From: an uncultured Prevotellaceae bacterium
GTDB taxonomy: Bacteria; Bacteroidota; Bacteroidia; Bacteroidales; Bacteroidaceae
Direction: 5' to 3'
Assembly (NCBI GenBank): GCA_900315455.1
Contig: OMZE01000001.1
Location: 1 to 64,000 of the forward strand
Length of the DNA: 64,000 nucleotides
Under the pieces are notes generated by a model, which did no database searches, was not told the DNA's origin, and worked only from the letters and a program-made list of their open reading frames with translations. Of this stretch, positions 23,464 through 33,429 are shown in pieces; within the stretch, counting starts at the first letter, position 1; each line of letters starts with the position of its first letter. Made by a program: the position numbers and the translations under genes.

Positions 23464-24971
23464 AAAAGAAGGTTGTTATCATAGGTGGAGGATTGGGAGG
23501 ATTGTTTACAGGTGCAATCCTATCCAAAGAAGGGTTTGATGTTGTTGTTTTGGAAAAGAACACGACAGTTGGAGGGGGCTTGCAGACATTCAAACGCTTC
23601 GGAGAAACATTTGATACAGGAATGCATGTTATTGGTGGTATGCAGGAAGGCGGCAATGTTAGAAGAATATGTCAATATCTAGGAATTATGGACAAGGTGG
23701 AAATCATGGATGTTGATGACAATTGTACTGACAAGCTGTATTTTGATGAAGACAAATCCTCCTATACGATTGCTAAAGGAAAAGAATCATTTGTTGAATC
23801 ATTGACTCGCTACTTTCCTTTGGAGAAGGACAACATCATCAATTATGTAAATGCCATATTCAGAATAGTAAATAGTATTGATTTGTTCAATCTCAGACCC
23901 TCTTCTGATTTTTTCTTTTCATATCCTGAGGATTTCCTTTTATCAGCTGATGCTTTTATTGCAAAATATATAGGGAATTCCAAATTACAGAGTGTATTGG
24001 CATATATGAATCCTTTGTATGGTGGAAGAAAAGAACAAACCCCAGCATTTATTCACGCCATAATCAACGTCCTTTATATCAATGGGCCAAGTAGATTTAT
24101 AGACGGCAGTGATAAGTTTGCGAACCTACTTGTAGATGTCATTAAAGAAAATGGTGGTGCTGTTTATGTTAATGAAGAGGTAGAATGGATAGAGGTTAAC
24201 CAACGTAATGTTGAATATGTAAAGACAAAGAAGGGCAATACTTACAATGGGGACTATTACATCTCGAATATTCATCCTTGTTCCATGTTTCGTATCATGC
24301 CTGGCGATGCCTTTCCTAAATCTTATCGAGATAGATTGAATAATTTGCCTAACTCATATTCCGCTTTTGGAGTATATTTTAAAATGAAGAAAGATACATT
24401 TCCATATCTGAACTATACGGAATATTATATGGACAAATATGAAGATATATGGAATACAGGTAAAGCAGAAGGTAAATGGCCTGTGGGATTCTTGTTTATG
24501 ACTCCACCGAATAATAACCAAGGGAAGTATTGTAACAAGGTACTCATCACGGCTCCAATGTCTTTTGACCGAGTTCGCCGATGGGAGAATACAACTCATA
24601 AAAACAGAGGCAAGGATTACAAGACTTGGAAAAAACAACAAGCAGAAATCATCATAGGCCTAATAGAGAAAATACATCCAGGTTTCAGGGATTGTATAGA
24701 GGACTATGTAACTTCATCTCCTCTTACGATACGTGATTATTACGGAGTCAAAGAAGGTGCATTAAGTGGTTTCAGCAAGGATTATAAGAACATCACGTCA
24801 TCTATTGTTCCTGTGGTGACAAAAGTCCGAAATTTGTTGTTGACAGGTCAGAATAATAACCTTCACGGCTTTTGTGGTGTTCCTTTGACAGCGATAAACA
24901 CATGTGAGGCTTTGTTGGGTAGAAATTACATTATCAATAAGATAAATCAATGTGCTATAAACAACTGTTGA
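23460..24971 (+). CDS. FAD-dependent oxidoreductase, phytoene desaturase/retinol reductase-like (2)
   Basis: A 503-residue paralogue of the preceding enzyme: FAD motif VVIIGGGLGGLFTGAILSKE, GGGLQTFKRFGETFDTGMHV and C-terminal LTGQNNNLHGFCG. It starts inside the stop of its partner (ATGA overlap). The tandem arrangement suggests a heteromeric enzyme or two successive redox steps on the polyene or its lipid anchor. Confidence 0.88.
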   Translation: MKKKVVIIGGGLGGLFTGAILSKEGFDVVVLEKNTTVGGGLQTFKRFGETFDTGMHVIGGMQEGGNVRRICQYLGIMDKVEIMDVDDNCTDKLYFDEDKSSYTIAKGKESFVESLTRYFPLEKDNIINYVNAIFRIVNSIDLFNLRPSSDFFFSYPEDFLLSADAFIAKYIGNSKLQSVLAYMNPLYGGRKEQTPAFIHAIINVLYINGPSRFIDGSDKFANLLVDVIKENGGAVYVNEEVEWIEVNQRNVEYVKTKKGNTYNGDYYISNIHPCSMFRIMPGDAFPKSYRDRLNNLPNSYSAFGVYFKMKKDTFPYLNYTEYYMDKYEDIWNTGKAEGKWPVGFLFMTPPNNNQGKYCNKVLITAPMSFDRVRRWENTTHKNRGKDYKTWKKQQAEIIIGLIEKIHPGFRDCIEDYVTSSPLTIRDYYGVKEGALSGFSKDYKNITSSIVPVVTKVRNLLLTGQNNNLHGFCGVPLTAINTCEALLGRNYIINKINQCAINNC

Positions 24972-25813
24972 CATATTGGTTCTTTGTTGGTTTCTCCCAA
25001 TTATGCTTGGCGCAGATAAACATCTGGGAGGGAACATCAGTTAAGTGTGTGGAAATGATGCCGTATTTGGTATCAGATAAGAGTCGTGCTGCTTTTGTCG
25101 TATGTCCCGGAGGTAGTTATTTTTGGCATGACATGAAAGCTGAAGGTTATGATGTAGCACACTGGTTGAACGAGAACGGCATATCTGCTTTTGTTCTTAA
25201 ATATCGCACGGCTTATGTTCCTGCTTTTATTACTCATTTTAGGTTGTTGTTCCGTGGAAATCGTTACCCGGACCCTCAGAATGATTTAAGACAAGCATTA
25301 AGACTGATAAGGGAAAATGCGGACAAATATGGCATTGACAAAGATAAGATAGGGGTAATAGGCTTTTCTGCAGGTGGTCATCTTGCCATGTCTGCTGGTG
25401 AGTTTTTTGAAAAGGAAGAACGCCCTAATTATATAGCGGCTATATATCCAGTTGTGTCGATGTCCGCACCCTGTACTCATAAAAGGTCAAGACGAGCTTT
25501 ATTAGGTGACAATATGAAAAATAATCGTAAAATGCAGGATTCTTTGTCTTTGGAAAAGCATGTACCCAAAGATTGCCCTCCTGTATTTTTGGTTAATTGT
25601 ATTGATGACCCAATCGTTCATTATCATAATTCAGAACTTTTGGATTCTGCTCTTACTTGTAGGGGAGTTCCACATAAATATTTACAGTACCAAATTGGTG
25701 GACATGGTTTTGGCGCTTCTGACAATAAAGGCAGTAAAGAATCTGTGTTATGGAAGCGAGAGTTTATTAACTGGTTGAAAATTAACTTATTAAATGATTA
25801 TAATGAAAAATAG
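24950..25813 (+). CDS. Secreted alpha/beta-hydrolase esterase
   Basis: A 287-residue protein with a signal peptide (1-21). Oxyanion-hole segment VCPGGSY (51-57), nucleophile S140 in GFSAGG, acidic residue in NCIDDPIVHY and catalytic His in GGHGFG. This is the BD-FAE/acetyl-esterase type fold. A periplasmic esterase could trim or remodel the ester bond between polyene and lipid. It overlaps both neighbouring genes by about 20 bases. Confidence 0.88.
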   Translation: MCYKQLLTYWFFVGFSQLCLAQINIWEGTSVKCVEMMPYLVSDKSRAAFVVCPGGSYFWHDMKAEGYDVAHWLNENGISAFVLKYRTAYVPAFITHFRLLFRGNRYPDPQNDLRQALRLIRENADKYGIDKDKIGVIGFSAGGHLAMSAGEFFEKEERPNYIAAIYPVVSMSAPCTHKRSRRALLGDNMKNNRKMQDSLSLEKHVPKDCPPVFLVNCIDDPIVHYHNSELLDSALTCRGVPHKYLQYQIGGHGFGASDNKGSKESVLWKREFINWLKINLLNDYNEK

Positions 25814-26930
25814 TAAATTTGACGATATTCGTCCTTATTACGACGAAGAGATTCCTGAGGCAATGAAACGCATTGCAAGCAATGTTTCTTTTCCTTTACT
25901 GGCTTCATACATCTACCCAGAACAGTCTGTAGAGGAAGTCAGAAAAAGAATAGCTGCATTCAAGACTACCCATGAGTTTCAGGCAGAAACCATGAAACTT
26001 GTGAACCAACGTGTTATAGAAAATAGTATTACCAATTTTACATGTTCTGGTCTCGAAAGACTGAATCCCGACAAATCATATCTTTATGTGTCAAATCATC
26101 GAGATATTATGTTGGATTCAAGTTTGCTGCAGTACTATCTTTTTATAAATGGATTCGATACTACAGAAATCACTTTTGGTGCAAATTTAATGATGAACCC
26201 ATTGGTAGTTGACATTGGAAAGGCTAATAAAATGTTTAAGGTTGAACGACCAGGGGGAAGTATTAAAGATTTTTATCAAAAGTCTTTACATCTTTCGGAA
26301 TATATAAGGTTTGTAATTAAAGAAAAGCACCAGTCTGTTTGGATAGCCCAAAGAAATGGACGAACGAAAAACGGCATAGATGCGACAGACCAAGGAATTA
26401 TAAAAATGTTTTGTATGAGTGAGACAACAAATAAGATAAAAGCTCTCGCTGAATTAAACATTGTCCCTGTCTCTGTCTCATATGAATGGGAATCTTGTGA
26501 TATTTTGAAAACATTGGAATTGTATGCGTCAGAATACACAAAATACACAAAAAAACCAGGTGAAGATTTAAATAGTATTTTAACTGGTATACTTCAACGT
26601 AAAGGCAATGTTCATTTTGAAATTTGTGAACCAATCTCTGTGGCAGAGTTGAGCTTATTTGAAAGGCTGACCAATAATGAATATCATAAAGCGGTTGCCA
26701 AATTGTTGGACAGCCGTATCAACACAGCATACAGGCTATATCCCAATAACTACATCGCCCATGACTTGAGGTATGGAAGTGATATGTATCGCGCTTTGTA
26801 CACAACAGAGCAACGCGACACTTTCATTAAGCATATGGATAAGCTAGAGCGTTATGACACTTGTGATATTGATCATTTAAAAGACATTTTTTTAGGCATT
26901 TATTCAAATCCAATTGATAATAAGAAATAG
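25794..26930 (+). CDS. Glycerolipid-type acyltransferase (PlsB/PlsC superfamily)
   Basis: A 378-residue protein without a clear membrane helix. SNHRDIMLDS (H102 to D108, one residue longer than the classic HX4D) and WIAQRNGRTKNG take the places of the two acyltransferase motifs. This variant is common in Bacteroidetes homologues. It probably adds an acyl chain to the lipid acceptor. The ATG at 25794 or the one at 25803 may be used. Confidence 0.82.
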   Translation: MIIMKNSKFDDIRPYYDEEIPEAMKRIASNVSFPLLASYIYPEQSVEEVRKRIAAFKTTHEFQAETMKLVNQRVIENSITNFTCSGLERLNPDKSYLYVSNHRDIMLDSSLLQYYLFINGFDTTEITFGANLMMNPLVVDIGKANKMFKVERPGGSIKDFYQKSLHLSEYIRFVIKEKHQSVWIAQRNGRTKNGIDATDQGIIKMFCMSETTNKIKALAELNIVPVSVSYEWESCDILKTLELYASEYTKYTKKPGEDLNSILTGILQRKGNVHFEICEPISVAELSLFERLTNNEYHKAVAKLLDSRINTAYRLYPNNYIAHDLRYGSDMYRALYTTEQRDTFIKHMDKLERYDTCDIDHLKDIFLGIYSNPIDNKK

Positions 26931-26934
26931 ATAA

Positions 26935-29900
26935 ATGGCATCCATTGTACTGAAAATATACGATTTTATGAAGACACACCGACGGTTGTGTGTCCTCATC
27001 TTCATTGTATTGAGTGGTCTTTTAGCTTTGCAAGTGACAAGACTCGAATACAAAGAGGATATTTCTGATTTTCTGCCATTGGACAGCAGGAACAGAGATG
27101 CCATGCGTATTTATCAGGATATATCTGGTGCCAATCAGCTGTTTGCTCTGTTCGAATGTCAAGATTCGTCAAACGTAAATCCTGATGTTGTCGTAGAAGC
27201 GGTGAATAGTTTCACTATAATGCTGGAAGAATACGACACGGTGCATTTGGTTAAAAACGTTACTGCCCAAGTAGATTTGGAACACTTGTCGGAAATAACG
27301 GATTTTGTTTATGAGAATATCCCTTACTTTTTGCAAGAGAATGACTATCAACGGTTTGACAGTCTTTTGGCCGTTCCAGATTATTACAAGAACCAATTGA
27401 AGCAAGACAAGGAGATGCTCATGTTGCCTGGTGGCAGTTTGCTGACTGACAATATTGGGCGTGACCCATTAAACCTTTTTACCCCTGTAGTTTCACTACT
27501 TCAGCAATCGTCGGGTGATTTGAACTATGAAATGTATGATGGTTATATCTTTTCACCAGACATGAAAAAAGCAATAGTCATCGTGAGTTCGCCTTTCGGT
27601 TCAAGTGAGACCGAGAAGAACAGGCAATTGGTGAATTTGATGGAAGAGTGTGCCGACAAGACTATGGTGAATACATCTGGGGTGGAAATACATGTCACCG
27701 GCGGCCCCGCCATTGCCGTCGGCAACTCACAGCAGATAAAAAAGGACAGTTATGTTTCAGTCACATTGGCTGTTATCATCATTCTTCTCTTGTTGCTTTT
27801 CGCGTTTCGCAATGTAAGAAACCTTTTGTTGATTGCTATCTCTATGGGATGGGGATGGCTCTTTGGGTTGGGTGGATTGGCGTTGGTGCATAGTGACGTG
27901 TCTGTTATCGTATTGGGAATATCGTCTGTCATCCTGGGGATAGCAGTCAATTATCCTTTGCATCTGATAGCCCATTTATACCATTCCACAGATATGAGGT
28001 CGGCACTTCGTGAAATCATATCGCCGCTAATTGTTGGTAATATCACAACGGTTGGTGCCTTCTTATGTTTGGTTCCTTTGCATTCGGTCGCGCTGAGGGA
28101 TTTGGGACTGTTCAGTTCTTTCCTGCTAATAGGTACAATCCTTTTTGTGCTATTGTTTCTTCCGCATCTGGCTAAAGTTCACCGACCAGTAAACAATCCC
28201 ATATTAAGCAAACTAAGTTCAATAAGACTGGAAAACCGTCCTCTTTTTGTCATGGCTGTAGTAGTTGTTACGCTTATCTTGGGATATTTCAGCACAAAGA
28301 CAGTTTTTGATACCAACATGAGCCACATTAATTACATGACAGAGCAGCAAAAAGAGGACATGGGTTATTTCCAGAGCATGATGACAAAATCATCTGACAA
28401 TCAGACAATCTATGTCGTTTCTTCTGCTCATTCAATGGATGAAGCACTTGACCAGAGTTTGGCTATTCAGCCATTTTTCAAGGAGCTTGAAGCGAACGGT
28501 GAAATTCTGGGACATAAAGGTTGTTCACGTTTTGTTGTCTCACTGGCTGAACAAAAGAAAAGGATAAAAATGTGGAATGACTTTGTAGAGCTTCATGGCC
28601 GTGATATCCTCACCACCCTCAAAAGTTGTTCAAAGACAGAGGGTTTCGCTGAGGATTCATTTGATGAGTTCTGCTCCATATTAGAATCCGAGTATTCCAA
28701 CAAGGAAGACGGATATTTCGATCAACTGAGAAATACGGTATTCGCCTCAAATATCAGCGTTGATAGTGCGGCCCATGTATGTGATGTCGTTGATGTCCTG
28801 ACGGTGTCTCCATCGAAAGCTGAAGAGGTGAAGCAAAAGCTGCAGAAGTCGAACATCGCCAGTTTCCACTTTGACGTTCAAGGGATGAATAGTGCCATAG
28901 CCAATGCGCTTTCTGATAATTTCAATTACATATGTTGGGCATGTGCTGTTATAGTTTTCTTATTCCTTTGGTTTTCCCTTGGATCTATAGAGCTTGCTTT
29001 GTTGTCTTTCTTACCAATGGCAATAAGTTGGATTTGGATATTGGGGATAATGGGGCTGCTTGGCATTAACTTCAATATTGTTAATATTATCTTGGCCACG
29101 TTTATTTTTGGACAAGGTGACGATTATACCATATTTATGACCGAAGGGTCTAGTTTTGAATATGCTTACAGGAAGAAGATGTTGGCATCATATAAGAGTT
29201 CCATCATCATGTCTGCGCTTATCATGTTTGTTGGAATAGGCTCTCTGATAGTAGCCAAGCATCCTGCGCTTCATTCTTTGGCAGAAGTTACCATAGTTGG
29301 TATGTTCTCTGTTGTGCTGATGGCATACCTTTTTCCTCCGTTAATCTTTAAGTTCTTGGTGAAGGAAAAAAGCGGTTATCGTATTCGCCCTATCTCATTG
29401 AAACCCTTGCTGAGGAAGGCGTATGCAGCGTGTGCCTATTATCCCATACTGTTGGCATTGTATGCAAATGGTTTTTCTCGGTTCGTTCTGTCAAAGCCGA
29501 GCAATGAAAAAAAGAAGAGATTTGGAAGTCTGCTCCGTCGGATGGCAAACAAATATGTGAAAAACGTACCTGGTGTGAAGTATGAATTAAGAAACGTATA
29601 TGACCTAATTGAACAACCATCGGTTGTTGTGACAAATGTTCAGTCGAGATTCGCCACAGCAGTTCTCTTATCTTTGGGTCAACGTATGATTCTTTTCACA
29701 AGAACTTCTTCTTATCTAAATAAAATGGAGCGAAAGTTGTTAGAATGGATTGACTTCATTATAATGGATGATATTCGTTCTGATATAAAACAATTGTGCC
29801 AATTTAAGGGTAAAGGGTTTTCATTTGCTGTAGTATTAGATGATGATGTGTCAAGTTCCTCAAATATGGAAAGATGTCAATTAGCTTGTCATATTGCTGA

Positions 29901-30510
29901 ATTGCAGAACTATGATATCATACCGATTGTCATACATGGTGTGAAGGATACAATTCCAACTGATGGACTCCAAATTCATTCTGGAAAAATAACGGTTTCT
30001 ATTGGTGAAAAAGTTGAACTGCGTTTATTTAATTCAAACGCTTCGGTTGTCGTAAATGAATTATACTCAAAACAATATTCAGCACTTGTAGAAGAGGTAG
30101 AATCTTCAAATTATTACTATGGTTTAACACTTGACCGATATAAGTACAAGGGAGTTGAAGTGTTGAATGCTGTTAAACGGAATTTGTCAAAATTCAATAA
30201 TTATAATGAATGGATAGATAAACCTATTTCCCAACAGTCCACTTTCATTGCTGATACAGGATATGGGGAATTTGCAATGTTGTTTTCATTGGTTCATAAA
30301 GACCATGAAGTAACTCTTTTGATTAACGATGAAAGCAGAGCGACACTGGCAAAATACAGTTTATCTGATGTGTCAGAAAATGTCAGAGTGATTTCATCGT
30401 TAAAAGAATCTCTTTCTCTACTCAACAAGAATCAGACTGTATATTTGATTCAGCCAGACGATTTGTTTATAGAGCACTTTTCTTCATTTAACCCCATAAT
30501 TATTCAGTAA
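26935..30510 (+). CDS. MMPL/RND exporter fused to degenerate acyltransferase and methyltransferase-like domains
   Basis: A 1191-residue protein. Residues 1-830 form an RND-type MMPL exporter: one N-terminal helix, a periplasmic loop, a helix bundle from about 275, a second loop, and a bundle from about 660 with a GQGDDYTIF motif. Residues about 880-1040 align with PlsC-type acyltransferases, but NHQSHFD is NVQSRFA (901-907) and the PEGTRSS site is LDDDVSS. Residues 1100-1191 resemble a class I methyltransferase (ADTGYGEFA). Bacteroidetes relatives are trifunctional; here the acyltransferase should be inactive. Role: transport of the polyene lipid through the inner membrane. Confidence 0.88.
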   Translation: MASIVLKIYDFMKTHRRLCVLIFIVLSGLLALQVTRLEYKEDISDFLPLDSRNRDAMRIYQDISGANQLFALFECQDSSNVNPDVVVEAVNSFTIMLEEYDTVHLVKNVTAQVDLEHLSEITDFVYENIPYFLQENDYQRFDSLLAVPDYYKNQLKQDKEMLMLPGGSLLTDNIGRDPLNLFTPVVSLLQQSSGDLNYEMYDGYIFSPDMKKAIVIVSSPFGSSETEKNRQLVNLMEECADKTMVNTSGVEIHVTGGPAIAVGNSQQIKKDSYVSVTLAVIIILLLLLFAFRNVRNLLLIAISMGWGWLFGLGGLALVHSDVSVIVLGISSVILGIAVNYPLHLIAHLYHSTDMRSALREIISPLIVGNITTVGAFLCLVPLHSVALRDLGLFSSFLLIGTILFVLLFLPHLAKVHRPVNNPILSKLSSIRLENRPLFVMAVVVVTLILGYFSTKTVFDTNMSHINYMTEQQKEDMGYFQSMMTKSSDNQTIYVVSSAHSMDEALDQSLAIQPFFKELEANGEILGHKGCSRFVVSLAEQKKRIKMWNDFVELHGRDILTTLKSCSKTEGFAEDSFDEFCSILESEYSNKEDGYFDQLRNTVFASNISVDSAAHVCDVVDVLTVSPSKAEEVKQKLQKSNIASFHFDVQGMNSAIANALSDNFNYICWACAVIVFLFLWFSLGSIELALLSFLPMAISWIWILGIMGLLGINFNIVNIILATFIFGQGDDYTIFMTEGSSFEYAYRKKMLASYKSSIIMSALIMFVGIGSLIVAKHPALHSLAEVTIVGMFSVVLMAYLFPPLIFKFLVKEKSGYRIRPISLKPLLRKAYAACAYYPILLALYANGFSRFVLSKPSNEKKKRFGSLLRRMANKYVKNVPGVKYELRNVYDLIEQPSVVVTNVQSRFATAVLLSLGQRMILFTRTSSYLNKMERKLLEWIDFIIMDDIRSDIKQLCQFKGKGFSFAVVLDDDVSSSSNMERCQLACHIAELQNYDIIPIVIHGVKDTIPTDGLQIHSGKITVSIGEKVELRLFNSNASVVVNELYSKQYSALVEEVESSNYYYGLTLDRYKYKGVEVLNAVKRNLSKFNNYNEWIDKPISQQSTFIADTGYGEFAMLFSLVHKDHEVTLLINDESRATLAKYSLSDVSENVRVISSLKESLSLLNKNQTVYLIQPDDLFIEHFSSFNPIIIQ

Positions 30511-30518
30511 CAATGTGA

Positions 30519-31853
<1,335 letters not shown>

Positions 31854-31867
31854 TTTTCAAATATATT

Positions 31868-32092
31868 ATGAAAGAGAGAATTAGATTACTGCTAGAAGAT
31901 GCTCTACCTTTGGTGGACTTCGATTCCGACTTTTTGTTTAGTGAGTTGGATTCCTTGGGCGTTACGACAATTCTAATGATTCTTTCCGACGAGTACAACA
32001 TCAAATTGGAGTCAAAAGATGCGACACCGAGGAATTTTAAGAATCTTGATAATATTGTAAAATTAGTCCAGAAAAAAATCGAAGAAAGCTAA
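31868..32092 (+). CDS. Acyl carrier protein 3 (starter-loading candidate)
   Basis: A 74-residue ACP with phosphopantetheine site ELDSLG (S29). It is shorter than the other two ACPs and overlaps the AMP ligase gene by one base (TAATG), which suggests it receives the acyl group activated by that ligase. Confidence 0.9.
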   Translation: MKERIRLLLEDALPLVDFDSDFLFSELDSLGVTTILMILSDEYNIKLESKDATPRNFKNLDNIVKLVQKKIEES

Positions 32093-33426
32093 TGAAGTTA
32101 GAGGATTATTTGAAAAGGGATGCAGTATTATATCCTCAGAAAAGTGCTGTCATTTGTGAGGGTACTGTTTTGAATTATGAGGAATTGTATAAGAGAGTCC
32201 GCAAGAAAGCTGAAGAATTGAAGACAGCGACCTATAAAAGAGGTCAGGTTGTTCCTTTTCGTTCGTCTCAAACAATTGATTTTCTTATAACATACTTTGG
32301 CTTACATCTTGCAGGACTTGTTGCCGCTCCTCTTGAAAAGGATATGCCAGAATCAACATTCAAGATTCTGTCAAAACAATTGTCATCCTATGTTGTTCCG
32401 GCAGAATCCGCAGACATCCTCTACACTACAGGAACAACAGGATTGTCTAAAGGTACCATTATCAGTCATCGAACGATTATTGCAGATGCAGAAAATTTGA
32501 TAGAAGGTCAGGGATTTAGTCATGATTTGGCATTTGTTGTCAATGGCCCTCTTAATCATATTGGTAGTCTTTCAAAAATTTTTCCAGTAATTGTACTTGG
32601 AGCCACATTGATAATAACCGATGGAATAAAAGATGCAGACGTTTTTTTCGATGCTTTTAAATTGCCATTTAAGAAGTTCGCCACTTTTCTCGTTCCTGCG
32701 AGTATAAGAATCTTACTATTATTTAGTTCGGAGCGTCTTTCTGCGATTTCTGACAAAATGGATTTTATTGAAACTGGTGCAGCCGCTATATCTCATGACG
32801 ATATGATTAAGTTGTGCAAACTGTTTCCTAATAGTCGATTATATAATACATATGCTTCCACAGAAACGGGAATTATCAGCACATATAATTTTAATGATGG
32901 AAAATGTATGTCTGGCTGTTTAGGAAAACCAATGAAACACTCTCAAATAATTATAACAGAAAATGGTCTTATTTCATGCAAAGGTAAAACCATAATGACA
33001 GGATACATTGGTGATACCGAGCGCACAAATAGAATTCTGCGAGACGGCACCATTTACACTTCTGATATGGGTGTTTTAGATAAGGATGGAATGCTCCATT
33101 TAATAGGAAGAGAAGATGATGTGATAAATGTTGGTGGTTTCAAAGTTTCGCCTACAGAGGTTGAAGATTCTGCTATGGCATTTCCCTCTGTCTGTGATTG
33201 TATTTGCATATCTGTGCCACATCCTATTACGGGATTCGCTTTGAAATTGTTGGTGGTGATTCAAAGTGGAGCAGAGTTTAGCAAGAGGTATTTGGCACAA
33301 TTCCTTAAAACAAAACTTGAACCATACAAGATTCCCATGTTGTATGAACAAGTCGATACCATTAAAAGGACTTATAATGGCAAACTTGACAGAAAGTATT
33401 ATAAGCAACTGAGTGAAAAAAAGTAA
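32092..33426 (+). CDS. AMP-dependent acyl/aryl-ACP ligase
   Basis: A 444-residue ANL-superfamily ligase. P-loop YTTGTTGLSKG (111-121), YASTETG, SDMG, the hinge GREDDVINVGGFKVSP and the C-terminal lysine K431 in NGKLDRK are all present, so both half-reactions should work. Shorter than usual CoA ligases at the N-terminus. In aryl polyene pathways the equivalent enzyme activates 4-hydroxybenzoate-type starters and loads an ACP; the adjacent ACP gene supports this. Confidence 0.9.
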   Translation: MKLEDYLKRDAVLYPQKSAVICEGTVLNYEELYKRVRKKAEELKTATYKRGQVVPFRSSQTIDFLITYFGLHLAGLVAAPLEKDMPESTFKILSKQLSSYVVPAESADILYTTGTTGLSKGTIISHRTIIADAENLIEGQGFSHDLAFVVNGPLNHIGSLSKIFPVIVLGATLIITDGIKDADVFFDAFKLPFKKFATFLVPASIRILLLFSSERLSAISDKMDFIETGAAAISHDDMIKLCKLFPNSRLYNTYASTETGIISTYNFNDGKCMSGCLGKPMKHSQIIITENGLISCKGKTIMTGYIGDTERTNRILRDGTIYTSDMGVLDKDGMLHLIGREDDVINVGGFKVSPTEVEDSAMAFPSVCDCICISVPHPITGFALKLLVVIQSGAEFSKRYLAQFLKTKLEPYKIPMLYEQVDTIKRTYNGKLDRKYYKQLSEKK

Positions 33427-33429
33427 CAA

